DNA of 64,000 bases from Flavobacterium xanthum (GCF_900142695.1 NZ_FRBU01000013.1:1-64000), one strand, 5' to 3'; shown: positions 16,852 to 26,498, counted from the first letter of the stretch. A program made the numbers and translations. The notes: generated by a model not told the origin, from the letters alone.

Positions 16852-18213
16852 TTGTACGCAATATTAGACATAGAAACTACTGGAGGACAATTCAACGAAG
16901 AGGGAATTACTGAAATCGCTATCTATAAATTTGATGGCCATGAAGTGGTCGATCAATTCATCAGTTTGGTAAATCCTGAAATTCCTATTCAACCGTTTGT
17001 TGTTAAACTTACTGGTATCAATAATGCTATGTTGCGCTCAGCTCCTAAGTTTTTTGAAGTTGCCAAACGCATTATTGAAATGACAGCAGATTGTGTAATC
17101 GTGGCTCATAATGCCTCCTTTGATTACAGAATCCTACGAACTGAATTTCGCCGTTTAGGTTACGATTTTGAATCCCAAACACTTTGCACCGTCGAATTAT
17201 CGAAAAAACTATTACCTGAGCAACCTTCTCACAGTCTAGGAAAGCTTGTGCGTGCCCTTGGTATCCCAATGGCAGACCGTCACAGAGCCAGTGGTGATGC
17301 TTTAGCAACGGTTAAATTATTTAAAATTCTGCTAGAAAAAGATTTGGAAAAAGAAATCGTAAAAGATTTTATTAAACTGGAAATCCAAAAAGGTATTGCA
17401 CCAAAATTATTAGATATTGTTTCTAAATTACCAGCTAAAACTGGAGTGTATTACATTCATAATGAAAAAGGAAATCTAATTTACATTGGCAAAAGCCGAA
17501 ATATAAAAAAACGAATCAACCAGCATTTTACAGGAATAACTACTAAATGCAAAAAAATTCAAGCCGAAGTTTTCACCGTGACCTATGATGAAACTGGAAG
17601 TGAGCTTGTCGCTTTATTGAAAGAAAGCGAAGAAATAAAAATCAATAAACCCATATACAATAGAGCTCAACGAAAAAGTATTTTCCAGCTGGCTCTGTAT
17701 GCTGAAAAAGATGAAAAAGGATACATCAACTTAAAACTACAAAAAGCTGACGGTCGTAAAAAAGAAATTACCTCTTTCACTTCCATTCAAGAAGGAAAAA
17801 ATGCTTTGTTTAGAATCACCTCTCACTACCATTTATGCCAAAAATTAACAGGATTGTATAGCACTAAAACGAACTGTTTTCAATACAGCATAAAAGAATG
17901 TGACGGAGCGTGCTTAGGCGCTATCTCTCCAGAAGAATACAATACAAGAGTTCAAGAATTTATCGAAAAAAATAGTTTCGAAAATCAAAATATGGTGTTG
18001 ATTGATAAAGGAAGATCGATCAGCGAAAGATCAGCAGTTTTGATAGAAAATGGCATATATAAAGGTTATGCTTTTTATGACTTGAACTACCAAATACACA
18101 ATATTGAAATCTTGAGAAACATTATTATTCCAATGCAAAACAACCGTGATACCAAAAGCATTATTCAGGGGCATATTAGAAAAAATAAAACGTTAAAAAC
18201 AATACGATTCTAA
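16852..18213 (+). CDS. DnaQ-like exonuclease fused to a UvrC-like GIY-YIG nuclease
   Basis: A 453-residue fusion. The N-terminal domain (about 1-170) is a DEDDh 3'-5' exonuclease: LDIETTGG with Asp6 and Glu8, VAHNASFDYRILR, and HRASGDALAT. The next domain (about 195-280) is GIY-YIG: TGVYYIHNEKGNLIYIGKS then R-x3-R-x3-H. A C-terminal region of about 170 residues has a Cys-containing patch (CQKLTG, NCFQYSIKECDGACLG) like the UvrC/Cho middle region. Two nuclease activities suggest DNA repair or end processing (inference). The start is TTG 16852; the N-terminus MYAILDIETTGG fits and there is no usable ATG. Confidence 0.88.
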   Translation: MYAILDIETTGGQFNEEGITEIAIYKFDGHEVVDQFISLVNPEIPIQPFVVKLTGINNAMLRSAPKFFEVAKRIIEMTADCVIVAHNASFDYRILRTEFRRLGYDFESQTLCTVELSKKLLPEQPSHSLGKLVRALGIPMADRHRASGDALATVKLFKILLEKDLEKEIVKDFIKLEIQKGIAPKLLDIVSKLPAKTGVYYIHNEKGNLIYIGKSRNIKKRINQHFTGITTKCKKIQAEVFTVTYDETGSELVALLKESEEIKINKPIYNRAQRKSIFQLALYAEKDEKGYINLKLQKADGRKKEITSFTSIQEGKNALFRITSHYHLCQKLTGLYSTKTNCFQYSIKECDGACLGAISPEEYNTRVQEFIEKNSFENQNMVLIDKGRSISERSAVLIENGIYKGYAFYDLNYQIHNIEILRNIIIPMQNNRDTKSIIQGHIRKNKTLKTIRF

Positions 18214-18237
18214 ACGCATGTTAATCCCTATTTAAGT

Positions 18238-19068
18238 ATGCAAAGAATAAAGTCAAAATTTGACACCTTCAGACAAAAAACAAATATTGTAATTTACGGG
18301 ACAAATACTGCTTCAGGGCGTTTATTTGATCTGGTACTTTTAGGCGTAATACTGACAAGCGTCATCATCGTAATGCTGGAAACAGTCAAAGGTTTTGACC
18401 TAAAATACCATCAAGAACTCATTGTTCTAGAATGGATTATCACCATTTTCTTTACCCTAGAATACTTGCTTCGCATTATTTCCATAAATAAACCGTTAAA
18501 ATATATTTTTAGTTTTTATGGAGTTGTTGATTTGATTGCGACATTACCCATGTATTTGTCGCTATTTTTTGTAGGAACCAGTGTTTTGACGATATTTCGA
18601 GCTTTTAGACTTTTACGACTATTTAAGATCCTAAAACATCCTCAATTCTCTAGCCAATCCGTTCATTTAAGGGAGGCCTTAATTGCCAGCAAAGGTAAAA
18701 TTCTTATTTTCATCTACTTCATGCTAATTAGTAGCATTATAATAGGTTCAATCATGTATGTAGTCGAAGGAAAAGAAGGTGGCTTCACCAGTATTCCCAT
18801 CAGTATTTACTGGACTATAGTAACGCTAACAACGGTTGGATATGGTGATATTTCACCTATTACACCGCTAGGACAAGCCATAGCCTCCCTAGTGATGATT
18901 ATGGGATACGGAATAATCGCCGTCCCTACTGGCATCGTTTCTGCTGAATTTGCAAACACCAATCGTAAAAAAGCATTGGTCCAAAGGGTTAATCCATGCT
19001 CAAGTTGCGGAACCGAAGGCCATGAATCTAATGCCAAATACTGTTTTCATTGTGGAACTGAACTATAA
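18238..19068 (+). CDS. Voltage-gated-type potassium channel with C-terminal zinc ribbon
   Basis: A 276-residue inner-membrane ion channel with six predicted membrane helices. S4 carries regularly spaced arginines (IFRAFRLLRLFK, 119-130), S5 follows at about 153-175, and the pore filter is TVGYGD (199-204), the potassium signature. The C-terminus holds a CSSCGTEG...KYCFHCGTEL zinc ribbon. It lies 24 bases after the exonuclease gene and may share its transcript. The gating signal is not evident; there is no TrkA-N domain. Confidence 0.9.
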   Translation: MQRIKSKFDTFRQKTNIVIYGTNTASGRLFDLVLLGVILTSVIIVMLETVKGFDLKYHQELIVLEWIITIFFTLEYLLRIISINKPLKYIFSFYGVVDLIATLPMYLSLFFVGTSVLTIFRAFRLLRLFKILKHPQFSSQSVHLREALIASKGKILIFIYFMLISSIIIGSIMYVVEGKEGGFTSIPISIYWTIVTLTTVGYGDISPITPLGQAIASLVMIMGYGIIAVPTGIVSAEFANTNRKKALVQRVNPCSSCGTEGHESNAKYCFHCGTEL

Positions 19069-19079
19069 TTTATTAACTT

Positions 19080-19220
19080 GAAGCCAATCCAGCTGTGCAT
19101 TGCAACTCCTCGTTATTCCAGTTGTTTTTCTAAAGCATAAAAGGAGCTTCTTCCAGTCGCTCTTTTACACCAAGAAAAACTAACTTCTATAACTGCGGGG
19201 TTTCCGTTTCCATCTGGGCT
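19080..19220 (-). repeat. Structured interspersed repeat, copy F (long insert)
   Basis: Minus-strand copy beginning AGCCCAGATGGAAACGG at 19220 and ending GTTGCAATGCACAGCTGGAT..GGCTTC at 19080. The middle is about 85 bases instead of about 30. CCAG pairs with CTGG, a third version of the covarying pair. It fills the gap between the channel gene and miaA, ending eight bases before the miaA ATG. Confidence 0.7.
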
Positions 19221-19228
19221 AAAAAAAT

Positions 19229-20146
19229 ATGAAATACCTAATCACCATTATTGGACCTACCGCTATAGGAAAAACCTCCTTAAGTATTGTATTGGCCAAT
19301 TACTTCAAATGCGACATAATTTCCTGTGACAGCCGACAGTTTTTCAAGGAAATGACTATTGGAACTGCAGTTCCCAGCAAATTAGAATTGGCTGCAACCA
19401 ACCACCATTTTATCCAAAACAAATCTATTTTAGAAAATTATACCGTAGGTGATTTCGAGAAAGAAGCTATCATAAAACTAGATGAGCTTTTTTTAACTAA
19501 CGATTACGCCATTTTAGTAGGTGGATCGGGGTTGTATGTTGACGCCATTCTAAAGGGTTTCGATGAATTTCCCGAAATTGATCCTACGATTCGTTCAGAT
19601 ATAAATGCGAATTATGAAAAACTGGGAATCGGATATTTACAACAAAAACTCGAAGTTTTAGATCCTGATTATTATAAAACGCTATCCATCGAAAATCCAC
19701 AAACCCTACAAAATCCGCAACGAATGATGCGTTTTGTAGAAGTTTGCATTGGTTCTGGAAAACCATATTCTTCTTTTTTAAACCAGAAAAAAAACAGTCG
19801 CAACTTCACTCCCATTTTAATAGGTTTGGAAGCCGATAGAAAAATCATTTACAACCGCATCAATCAACGTGTGGACATAATGATGAACGAAGGTCTTCTG
19901 GCTGAGGCCAAAGATTTGTTTGCTCACAAAGAGTTGAATGCATTGCAAACTGTGGGTTACAGAGAGTTATTCAGTTATTTTGATAGAGAAATTACACTGG
20001 AACTTGCCATCGAAGAAATAAAGAAAAATACTAGACGCTTCTCCAAACGCCAACTCACTTGGTTTAAAAGAAATGAAATCACCAAATGGTTTGATTTTGA
20101 AACTCCCTATGAAAAAATAGTTGAATACATAAATTCTAAGAAATAG
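19229..20146 (+). CDS. miaA: tRNA dimethylallyltransferase
   Basis: Transfers a dimethylallyl group from DMAPP to N6 of A37 in tRNAs reading UNN codons. The 305-residue protein has the P-loop GPTAIGKTS at 9-17, the SCDSRQFFKEMTIGTA DMAPP/tRNA segment, an LVGGSGLYVDAI motif, PQRMMRFVEV, and TVGYRELF near the C-terminus. Normal length. It is preceded by repeat copy F. The thioesterase gene follows 51 bases later on the same strand. Confidence 0.96.
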   Translation: MKYLITIIGPTAIGKTSLSIVLANYFKCDIISCDSRQFFKEMTIGTAVPSKLELAATNHHFIQNKSILENYTVGDFEKEAIIKLDELFLTNDYAILVGGSGLYVDAILKGFDEFPEIDPTIRSDINANYEKLGIGYLQQKLEVLDPDYYKTLSIENPQTLQNPQRMMRFVEVCIGSGKPYSSFLNQKKNSRNFTPILIGLEADRKIIYNRINQRVDIMMNEGLLAEAKDLFAHKELNALQTVGYRELFSYFDREITLELAIEEIKKNTRRFSKRQLTWFKRNEITKWFDFETPYEKIVEYINSKK

Positions 20147-20197
20147 TGCCCGTCAATTGACGCACAAAATTCACATATAACACGATTTAAATCAGCT

Positions 20198-20938
20198 ATG
20201 TCTATATCTCCAAACTTTACCTCTGTTCTCAGCAAAGACTGGGAAATCAATTTTACGCAATGTGCTCCAAATGGCTTTTTAAAGTATACTGATTTATGCA
20301 ATATTCTGCAACTAACCGCTGCAGCCCATTCTGAAGTTGGCGGAATCAGTTTTACGGACATGCAGGAGTTCGATCAAGCTTGGGTTTTAAGCAGGATGCG
20401 TGTTGAAATCTCTAAATTACCAAAATGGGGAGATACCGTTACGGTAAAAACATGGATTAATTCACTGGAAAACTCCCGTTCTGTACGGGCGTTAGAAATG
20501 CATGTTAACGGAGAAAAAATTGTAGGTTCTGAGACTTTTTGGGCTGTTTTCAATACTAAAAAGCGTCGTCCTGAAGGTTTAGCTTTACCGTTTAATCATT
20601 TTGAACTCTATCCTAATACCAAAGCTACAGTACATGGATTTTCAAAAATTAATTTAGATCATGACAAAGAAATAGTTTTTGAAAAAACAGTATTCTTATC
20701 CGATTTAGATATTGTAAATCATGTCAATAATGTCAAATATCTAGAGTGGTGCTTGGATTTAGCAAACGAAAACTTAATCCTTAACCAAAAAATTGAAAGT
20801 TTTGAGATGAATTTCTTAAAAGAATTATCTTTGAAGGATAAGGTTCAAATACACGAAACTAATTCCGAGAGTACAACGGTGTTTAGCATTACCAAGGATG
20901 AAAAAACAAGTTTTGCTTTACAACTGAATTGGAAATAA
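20198..20938 (+). CDS. Acyl-ACP thioesterase (FatA/FatB type)
   Basis: Hydrolyses acyl-ACP to release free fatty acids, ending fatty-acid synthesis; cytoplasmic. The 246-residue protein has two tandem hot-dog domains. The first holds LQLTAAAHSEVGG and WVLSRMRVEI, the second LSDLDIVNHVNNVKYLEWCLD, where the conserved Asp, Asn and His of the family's active site lie. Bacterial members of PF01643 range widely in chain-length preference, which cannot be read here. Confidence 0.88.
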   Translation: MSISPNFTSVLSKDWEINFTQCAPNGFLKYTDLCNILQLTAAAHSEVGGISFTDMQEFDQAWVLSRMRVEISKLPKWGDTVTVKTWINSLENSRSVRALEMHVNGEKIVGSETFWAVFNTKKRRPEGLALPFNHFELYPNTKATVHGFSKINLDHDKEIVFEKTVFLSDLDIVNHVNNVKYLEWCLDLANENLILNQKIESFEMNFLKELSLKDKVQIHETNSESTTVFSITKDEKTSFALQLNWK

Positions 20939-21008
20939 CGCGTATTTGTTGCCATTTTTAGAAAAATTTTCCGATATAAAATAAACACATCTACTCATTC
21001 TAAACCCT

Positions 21009-21089
21009 AGCCCTGATAGCAATGGAAATCCTTTATTCTCGTTTCTTTAACGAGAATAAAGATTGCAATGGATAGCAGGAATTAGCTCC
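21009..21089 (+). repeat. Structured interspersed repeat, copy B
   Basis: Plus-strand copy starting AGCCCTGATAGCAATGG and ending GGATAGCAGGAATTAGCTCC. The apical stem CTTTATTCTCGTT / AACGAGAATAAAG is a perfect 13 bp with loop TCTTT. CCTG pairs with CAGG. It lies between convergent genes. Confidence 0.8.
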
Positions 21090-21119
21090 AAAAAAAAAGG
21101 CTCCAATTTCTTGAAGCCT
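21090..21119 (-). terminator. Terminator of the two-component operon
   Basis: On the minus strand AGGCTTCAA and TTGGAGCCT pair with one G-U, followed by a run of U from the A tract at 21090-21098. It lies just after the response regulator gene. Confidence 0.75.
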
Positions 21120-21126
21120 CTTTACT

Positions 21127-21843
21127 TTATTCTACTACTTTATTTTTGACAACTAATCTAAATCCTTCTCCGTGGATGTTTAAAATTTCAACATTTTCAT
21201 CCAATTTCAGGTATTTTCTGAGTTTAGCGATGTACACATCCATACTTCTTGAAGTAAAATAGTTATCATCTCTCCAGATTTTTGTCAAGGCTAATTCTCT
21301 TGGCATTAAATCATTTTCATGAAGAATCAGCATTTTCAATAATTCGTTCTCTTTTGGAGATAATTTAATCGGCTCTTCATTATTAAACGTTAAAAAACGT
21401 AGTTTAGAATTCAGATGGAATTTACCAATATTGAACTCAAACTGTATTTGTTCTGCTTTAGTATCTGAAGATTTTCTTTGTATTATCGCCTTGATTTTCA
21501 TCAACAAAACTTCAGAATCAAAAGGTTTATTTAAGTAATCATCAGCGCCCGCTTTATATCCCTTCAGCACATCTTCTTTCATCGATTTGGCTGTCAAGAA
21601 AATAATAGGCACTTCATTATTTTTTTCTCTGATTTCCTTAGCTAAAGTATAACCATCTTTATAAGGCATCATGACATCTAGAATACATAAGTCGAAAGTG
21701 TCTTTTTTGAATTTTTCAAATCCTTCCATTCCGTTCTTAGCTAGGGTCACGTCAAAATCATTTAACATTAAATAATCTTTTAAAACCGCTCCAAAATTAA
21801 GGTCATCTTCAACTAAAAGTATTTTTTTATTTACATTTTCCAT
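21127..21843 (-). CDS. OmpR-family response regulator (RprY-like)
   Basis: A 238-residue transcription regulator. The receiver domain (1-120) has the acidic pair EDD at about 12-14, the phospho-acceptor Asp56 (CILDVMMPYKDG) and the switch Lys in FLTAKS. A winged-helix DNA-binding domain follows (about 135-235, LSPKENELLKMLILHENDLMPRE, SRSMDVYIAKLRKYL). The histidine kinase gene is three bases upstream, so they form one operon and signalling pair. The pair resembles Bacteroides RprX/RprY; regulated genes are unknown. Confidence 0.92.
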   Translation of the reverse strand: MENVNKKILLVEDDLNFGAVLKDYLMLNDFDVTLAKNGMEGFEKFKKDTFDLCILDVMMPYKDGYTLAKEIREKNNEVPIIFLTAKSMKEDVLKGYKAGADDYLNKPFDSEVLLMKIKAIIQRKSSDTKAEQIQFEFNIGKFHLNSKLRFLTFNNEEPIKLSPKENELLKMLILHENDLMPRELALTKIWRDDNYFTSRSMDVYIAKLRKYLKLDENVEILNIHGEGFRLVVKNKVVE

Positions 21844-21846
21844 ATT

Positions 21847-23430
21847 CTAATTTATTAATGGTAATTTTATTATGAAGGTACTCCCTTTTCCCTTTTCACT
21901 TTCTACATAAACTTGACCGTTATGGTCGTCCACAATTCTCTTTACATACGCTAGACCTAAACCATGACCTTTTACGTTATGGATGTCACCTGTATGTTCT
22001 CTATAAAACTTCTCGAAAATTCTTTTTTGAGCAATTTTACTCATTCCTAAACCTTTGTCTTTTATCTTGATAATGATCATGTCCTTGATGTTTTCTGTAA
22101 AAACCTCAATTTCTGGTACATTTGGAGAATATTTTATGGCGTTCTCTAAAATATTTACAATCACATTGGTAAAATGAACATCATTGATTAACACCGTAGT
22201 TCGTAGTGCATTAAAATGACTAACGATCGTTCCTTCCCTATCTTCTAATATTAAATTTACGTGTTCTATTGCGTCATTTATAATATCATGAATGTTATGA
22301 GATTCTTTGATAATATTTAATTCTTTTTTTTCTAATTTAGAAATACGAAGCACATTTTCTACTTGCGCATGCATCCTTTTATTCTCGTCTTTTATCATTT
22401 GGAGGTACCTAAGAACCTTCTCTTTATCATCAATTATCTTTGGATTTCTAATGGCATCCAGGGCTAAATTAATTGTTGCAATTGGCGTTTTAAACTCATG
22501 CGTCATGTTATTGATAAAATCATTTTTGATTTCAGATATTTGACGTTGACGAATCAATTGATTTAAAGCACTAGAGTAAGCAATTAAAATAATAAGCGTA
22601 AAAATGATCGACAATACAGTAACACTAACCAATTCAGACAATAAAAATTTCTTTTTATGAGGAAAAGTAACCAGTAATTGGTATTTACTATTGCCTTCGT
22701 TATCTGAAAATATCGGAATAGAATAGGTTGCCTCCTTGTCATATTTAAAATCAGTAGATTTTACTTTAGTGGCTAAATTATTACTGTATACACTAAATTC
22801 AAATTTAGTATTAACGCCATATTCTTCTAATTCTTTTTTGATCAGTTTACTCAAGGTTTCTTTTGAAACTCTTTCCTGAATAGGCAGCACCGAAGCAAAA
22901 TCTTTATAATAAATCTCAAAAGAAGCGTTGTCTAAAACGTCTAAATTTCCTATTTTCTCAATTCTAATATCAGGTATTAAACTTTTATTTACGGTTGATT
23001 TATCAATTGAATTATCGTTATATACCTCAGTAACCCGTTTAGAGCTAAAACTCTTAAACTTTTCACTATCAAATTTTTTATCAAAGAACGTTGGTGATAT
23101 ATTGTAATCTTCTGAAATTATACTATTTGAATATATAATTGTTTTATTTGTTCTAGGATTTTTTTGAACATAATAAAATTCCAGTATGTCGTCCTTCTTA
23201 GGCACTTTTCCGGTGCTGTCTTTATAATGATTTATTTTGTCATAAAAGTTATACGCTTCCTGCTTTTGAATTTTATCAGCCACATTACCAATAACTTGCT
23301 TAACATGAAATTTAAACTGCTCATCATTATTTTTGAAAGAGGTATTGAACCAATACACCTGTACAAGAATAATCCCAATAAGGGATAAGCTCATCAATAA
23401 AACAAGTAATCTAAAAAAAAGTTTGTTCAT
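21847..23430 (-). CDS. Sensor histidine kinase (RprX-like)
   Basis: An inner-membrane kinase of 527 residues. One membrane helix spans about 5-27 and a second about 268-290, enclosing a periplasmic sensor of roughly 240 residues. HisKA carries the phosphorylated His in NNMTHEFKTPIATI (about residue 311). The HATPase domain has INILENAIKYS (N box), KDKGLGMS (G1), HGLGLAYVK (G2) and GKGSTFIIKLP. It lies directly upstream of its response regulator. The signal sensed is unknown; the periplasmic part matches no domain I recognise. Confidence 0.9.
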   Translation of the reverse strand: MNKLFFRLLVLLMSLSLIGIILVQVYWFNTSFKNNDEQFKFHVKQVIGNVADKIQKQEAYNFYDKINHYKDSTGKVPKKDDILEFYYVQKNPRTNKTIIYSNSIISEDYNISPTFFDKKFDSEKFKSFSSKRVTEVYNDNSIDKSTVNKSLIPDIRIEKIGNLDVLDNASFEIYYKDFASVLPIQERVSKETLSKLIKKELEEYGVNTKFEFSVYSNNLATKVKSTDFKYDKEATYSIPIFSDNEGNSKYQLLVTFPHKKKFLLSELVSVTVLSIIFTLIILIAYSSALNQLIRQRQISEIKNDFINNMTHEFKTPIATINLALDAIRNPKIIDDKEKVLRYLQMIKDENKRMHAQVENVLRISKLEKKELNIIKESHNIHDIINDAIEHVNLILEDREGTIVSHFNALRTTVLINDVHFTNVIVNILENAIKYSPNVPEIEVFTENIKDMIIIKIKDKGLGMSKIAQKRIFEKFYREHTGDIHNVKGHGLGLAYVKRIVDDHNGQVYVESEKGKGSTFIIKLPLIN

Positions 23431-23489
23431 CGAAACAAATTTAGTATTTTAACAATATATTAAATAATAGATTAACCAAACATTAACAC

Positions 23490-24086
23490 CTATGTGTGTT
23501 TTTGTTTAATCTTTAAAATTTTAAGAATTTGATCCACTTCGCGTTTGGCAATTTCGATCGTACTATTTTCTACAACAAAATCACTTTTTGAAGTTCGTTT
23601 TTCATCGCTCCATTGTGCGTCCATTCTTTTTAAAATCGCTTCGCGAGTCGTTTTGTCTCGCTCAAGGATACGCTGAATTCTAGTTTCTACAGGGGCTGTG
23701 ATGGTTATGATTAAATCACAGTCTTTATAACTTCCACTTTCAAACAAGATGGCTGTTTCATAAATGATATATGCAGCTGCTTTATTCTCCACTAGCCATT
23801 GTTTAAAATGTCTTTTTACTGCTGGATGAACAATCGCATTTAGTTGTGCTAATCTAGCAGGTTCATTAAACACAATTTTAGCGAGTTTTTCTCTATTTAT
23901 ATTCCCATTCTCAAAAACAATATCGCCAAATGTATTTTTAATAGCAGCTACAATTTCTGATGATTGCATTAATTTTCTCGCCTCATCATCAGCAATATAG
24001 ATTGGAATCCCGCACGAATGAAAATACTTAGCAATGGTCGTTTTTCCGCTTCCAATGCCACCCGTTAATCCAATAATTTTTGTCAT
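23490..24086 (-). CDS. coaE: Dephospho-CoA kinase
   Basis: Phosphorylates dephospho-CoA at the ribose 3'-hydroxyl, the last step of coenzyme A synthesis. The 198-residue protein has the P-loop GGIGSGKTT at 8-16, YIADDEARKLM, an AIVHPAVKRHF segment, the ETAILFESG motif, and ITITAPVETRIQRILERD. It starts one base after the stop of nothing but is followed after a single base gap by the glycosyltransferase upstream in the same operon (24088-25089). Confidence 0.95.
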   Translation of the reverse strand: MTKIIGLTGGIGSGKTTIAKYFHSCGIPIYIADDEARKLMQSSEIVAAIKNTFGDIVFENGNINREKLAKIVFNEPARLAQLNAIVHPAVKRHFKQWLVENKAAAYIIYETAILFESGSYKDCDLIITITAPVETRIQRILERDKTTREAILKRMDAQWSDEKRTSKSDFVVENSTIEIAKREVDQILKILKIKQKHT

Positions 24087-24087
24087 A

Positions 24088-25089
24088 TTATATTTTGAAA
24101 AATAATTCAGGAAAAGCTTCTTGGGGTTTTTGCTTTAAAATTATCACTTTAAAATAGGATTTTATAAAACCTAAACCATACCCATAAAATTGTTTCCAAA
24201 CAGCTATTAAAGATAAATAACCAATTTTAATACTCTTATTCTGGTAAGAAGACACCAAAAACAGTACCAAAAAGTACACAAAATACAATTGAAGTAGCGA
24301 ATCAAAATTAAAAACTAACATCAATAAAAAGGAGATAAAAAATCCAATAATAAAAATGGAAGGAAAGAAAAAAGTCAATTTACTGTATTTTGGATACCAG
24401 CTATTTAAAATAGGTCTTGCTTTGCCAAATTTATTTACCTGAACGGAAAACTTATCCCAGTCTATTCTTCGTTTATGATAGACGTAAGCATTTGGGAAAA
24501 GTTTAGTTTCAAATCCTAAATTCCACAAACGAATCGATAAATCCGGATCTTCACCAGGATGAATGTTTCCAAAACCTTTGGATGCTTCAAACCCTTTACG
24601 AGACAATCCCATATTAAAACTTCTAGGTTGAAACTTCCCTATTTTCTCCGAACCACCTCTTATCCCACCCGTTGTAAGAAAGGAAGTCATAGCAAAATTG
24701 ATTGCTTTTTGTATGTCAGAGAAACTGTCTAAAGCTTGGTCTGGTCCACCAAAGCAATCTACATAGTCTTGCTTTAAAGCGGTGTCAACGACTGATAAAT
24801 ATTCTTTTGGAATAATACAATCCGAATCAAAAATGATAAAATAATCTCCTCTAGCCTTTTTCATACCGTAATTTCTAGAATCACCAGGACCAGAGTTGTC
24901 TTTATAATAATATGAAATATCAAGTCTATCACCATACTTTTGCGCCACTTCCTTACAAACTAAACTAGAACCATCTTCTACAAGTACAATTTCAAATATC
25001 TCTTTATAGGTGGAATGAGTTAAGCTTTCTAAGAGTTCGTCCACTTCATCTGGACGATTATAAACTGGAATTATTAAGGAAAATAGCAT
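24088..25089 (-). CDS. Family 2 glycosyltransferase, membrane-bound
   Basis: A 333-residue GT-A glycosyltransferase. Residues 1-230 hold the nucleotide-sugar domain: LIIPVYNRPDEVDELLESL at the N-terminus, VLVEDGSS, DSGPGDSRNYGMKKARGDYF, the metal-binding FDSDCIIP, and a GEDPDLSIRLWNLG acceptor/base motif. Two or three membrane helices follow (LTFFFPSIFIIGFFISFLLML and a second span). It probably builds a glycan on a lipid carrier at the inner membrane; sugar and acceptor are unknown. coaE begins two bases after its stop, so the two genes are translated from one message. Confidence 0.85.
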   Translation of the reverse strand: MLFSLIIPVYNRPDEVDELLESLTHSTYKEIFEIVLVEDGSSLVCKEVAQKYGDRLDISYYYKDNSGPGDSRNYGMKKARGDYFIIFDSDCIIPKEYLSVVDTALKQDYVDCFGGPDQALDSFSDIQKAINFAMTSFLTTGGIRGGSEKIGKFQPRSFNMGLSRKGFEASKGFGNIHPGEDPDLSIRLWNLGFETKLFPNAYVYHKRRIDWDKFSVQVNKFGKARPILNSWYPKYSKLTFFFPSIFIIGFFISFLLMLVFNFDSLLQLYFVYFLVLFLVSSYQNKSIKIGYLSLIAVWKQFYGYGLGFIKSYFKVIILKQKPQEAFPELFFKI

Positions 25090-25156
25090 AAATTATAATG
25101 TCGTATTAGTATTGTATTTTGGAATTTGAAAATTTTAACAAATATAATCTTTCTCC

Positions 25157-25189
25157 ATAAAAAAACCACCAACTTACAGTTGATGGTTT
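25157..25189 (-). terminator. Terminator of fabV
   Basis: On the minus strand AAACCATCAAC and GTTGGTGGTTT pair around a 5-base loop with one G-U pair, followed by a U run. It lies between fabV and the glycosyltransferase gene. Confidence 0.8.
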
Positions 25190-25241
25190 AAAAATAGTTT
25201 CTATTTTATTCCTCTATTTCCAGTTGTAGAGATGCTTCTAA

Positions 25242-26432
25242 TTAAGCAATACTTTCGATATTTACTACTTCGTTTGTTTCCGCTTTATAATCTACACCTG
25301 CTACATCAAATCCAAATAAATTATAAAAATCTTTTCTGTATCCTTCTAAATCCCCTATTTCAGCTAAGTTTTCAGTTACGGCCTGAATCCACAATTTAGC
25401 TACTTTTTCCTGAACATCCGAACGCATTTCTAAGTCATCAATCCGAATTCTGCCGCTATCATCAACAGGAACTTCATTTCCTGTGTACAATCTCTCTTGA
25501 TACAAACGTTGAATTTGTTCAATACATCCTTCATGAATTCCTTCTTCTTTCATTATTTTGTAAAGCAAGGAAATATACAATGGAATAACTGGAATTGCAG
25601 AACTAGCCTGCGTTACTAATGCTTTATTAACGGAAACATATGCTTTTCCATTTATGCTAGCTAAACGATCAGTGATAGCAAAAGCCGTCGCTTCAAGATG
25701 GTCTTTAGCACGACCGATAGTCCCTTTTCTATAAACTGCTTCGGTCAATGAGGGACCAATATAAGAATACGCAACCGTTGTTGCTCCAGGAGCTAATAAA
25801 TTTTCAGCTTTTAAAGCATCAATCCACATCGACCAATCCTCACCACCCATTACGGCAACTGTATTTTCAATATCGTCACCACTGCATGGTTCGATAGAAA
25901 TCTCTGATACTTTTCCAGAGTGAAAATCAACGGTTTTATTTGTAAAGGTACTTCCTATAGGTTTCAAAACAGAACGGTGCAACACCCCTGTTGTAGGATG
26001 CATGCGAACTGGGGACGCTAAACTATAGATAATTAAATCTACCTGACCTAAATCCGCTTTAATAAGATCTATTGTTTGTTTTTTGATTTCATTAGAAAAT
26101 GCATCTCCATTAATGCTTTTTGCATACAATCCAGCAGTATGTGCTTCGGTTTCGAAAGCGGCTGAATTATACCAACCAGGCGAAGCCGTTTTTCCTTCAG
26201 AAGGTGCTTTTTCAAAAAACACACCAATAGTTGCTGCGTCACATCCAAAAGCACTTGTAATTCTGGAAGCCAAACCAAAACCAGTAGAAGCACCAATCAC
26301 TAAGACTTTTTTTGCTCCATTAACAGCTCCCTTAGATTTTATGTATTCTATCTGATTTTTAACATTTTGTGCGCATCCTTCTGGGTGTGATGTCGTACAA
26401 ATAAATCCTCTCATTCTTGGTTCAATAATCAT
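25242..26432 (-). CDS. fabV: Trans-2-enoyl-CoA/ACP reductase FabV
   Basis: NADH-dependent reduction of trans-2-enoyl-ACP (or enoyl-CoA), the last step of each fatty-acid elongation cycle. The 396-residue length is typical. Features: N-terminal IIEPRMRGFICTTSHPEGC, the nucleotide motif VIGASTGFGLASR, and the catalytic Tyr-x8-Lys pattern in AVYRKGTIGRAKDHLE. FabV enzymes are resistant to triclosan relative to FabI (family knowledge). It is followed by its own terminator. Confidence 0.95.
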   Translation of the reverse strand: MIIEPRMRGFICTTSHPEGCAQNVKNQIEYIKSKGAVNGAKKVLVIGASTGFGLASRITSAFGCDAATIGVFFEKAPSEGKTASPGWYNSAAFETEAHTAGLYAKSINGDAFSNEIKKQTIDLIKADLGQVDLIIYSLASPVRMHPTTGVLHRSVLKPIGSTFTNKTVDFHSGKVSEISIEPCSGDDIENTVAVMGGEDWSMWIDALKAENLLAPGATTVAYSYIGPSLTEAVYRKGTIGRAKDHLEATAFAITDRLASINGKAYVSVNKALVTQASSAIPVIPLYISLLYKIMKEEGIHEGCIEQIQRLYQERLYTGNEVPVDDSGRIRIDDLEMRSDVQEKVAKLWIQAVTENLAEIGDLEGYRKDFYNLFGFDVAGVDYKAETNEVVNIESIA

Positions 26433-26498
26433 AACTGTCTTTTATTTCCGTTTTATATTGTTCAGTTTGTTCCTCTTTTGATTTAAAAAACAAATTTC

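Noticed and set aside
19080..19220. Two separate repeat copies in the gap before miaA
   Set aside because: The 5' end (AGCCCAGAT) and 3' end (CTGG..GGCTTC) match a single element with a long insert, so I treat it as one copy.
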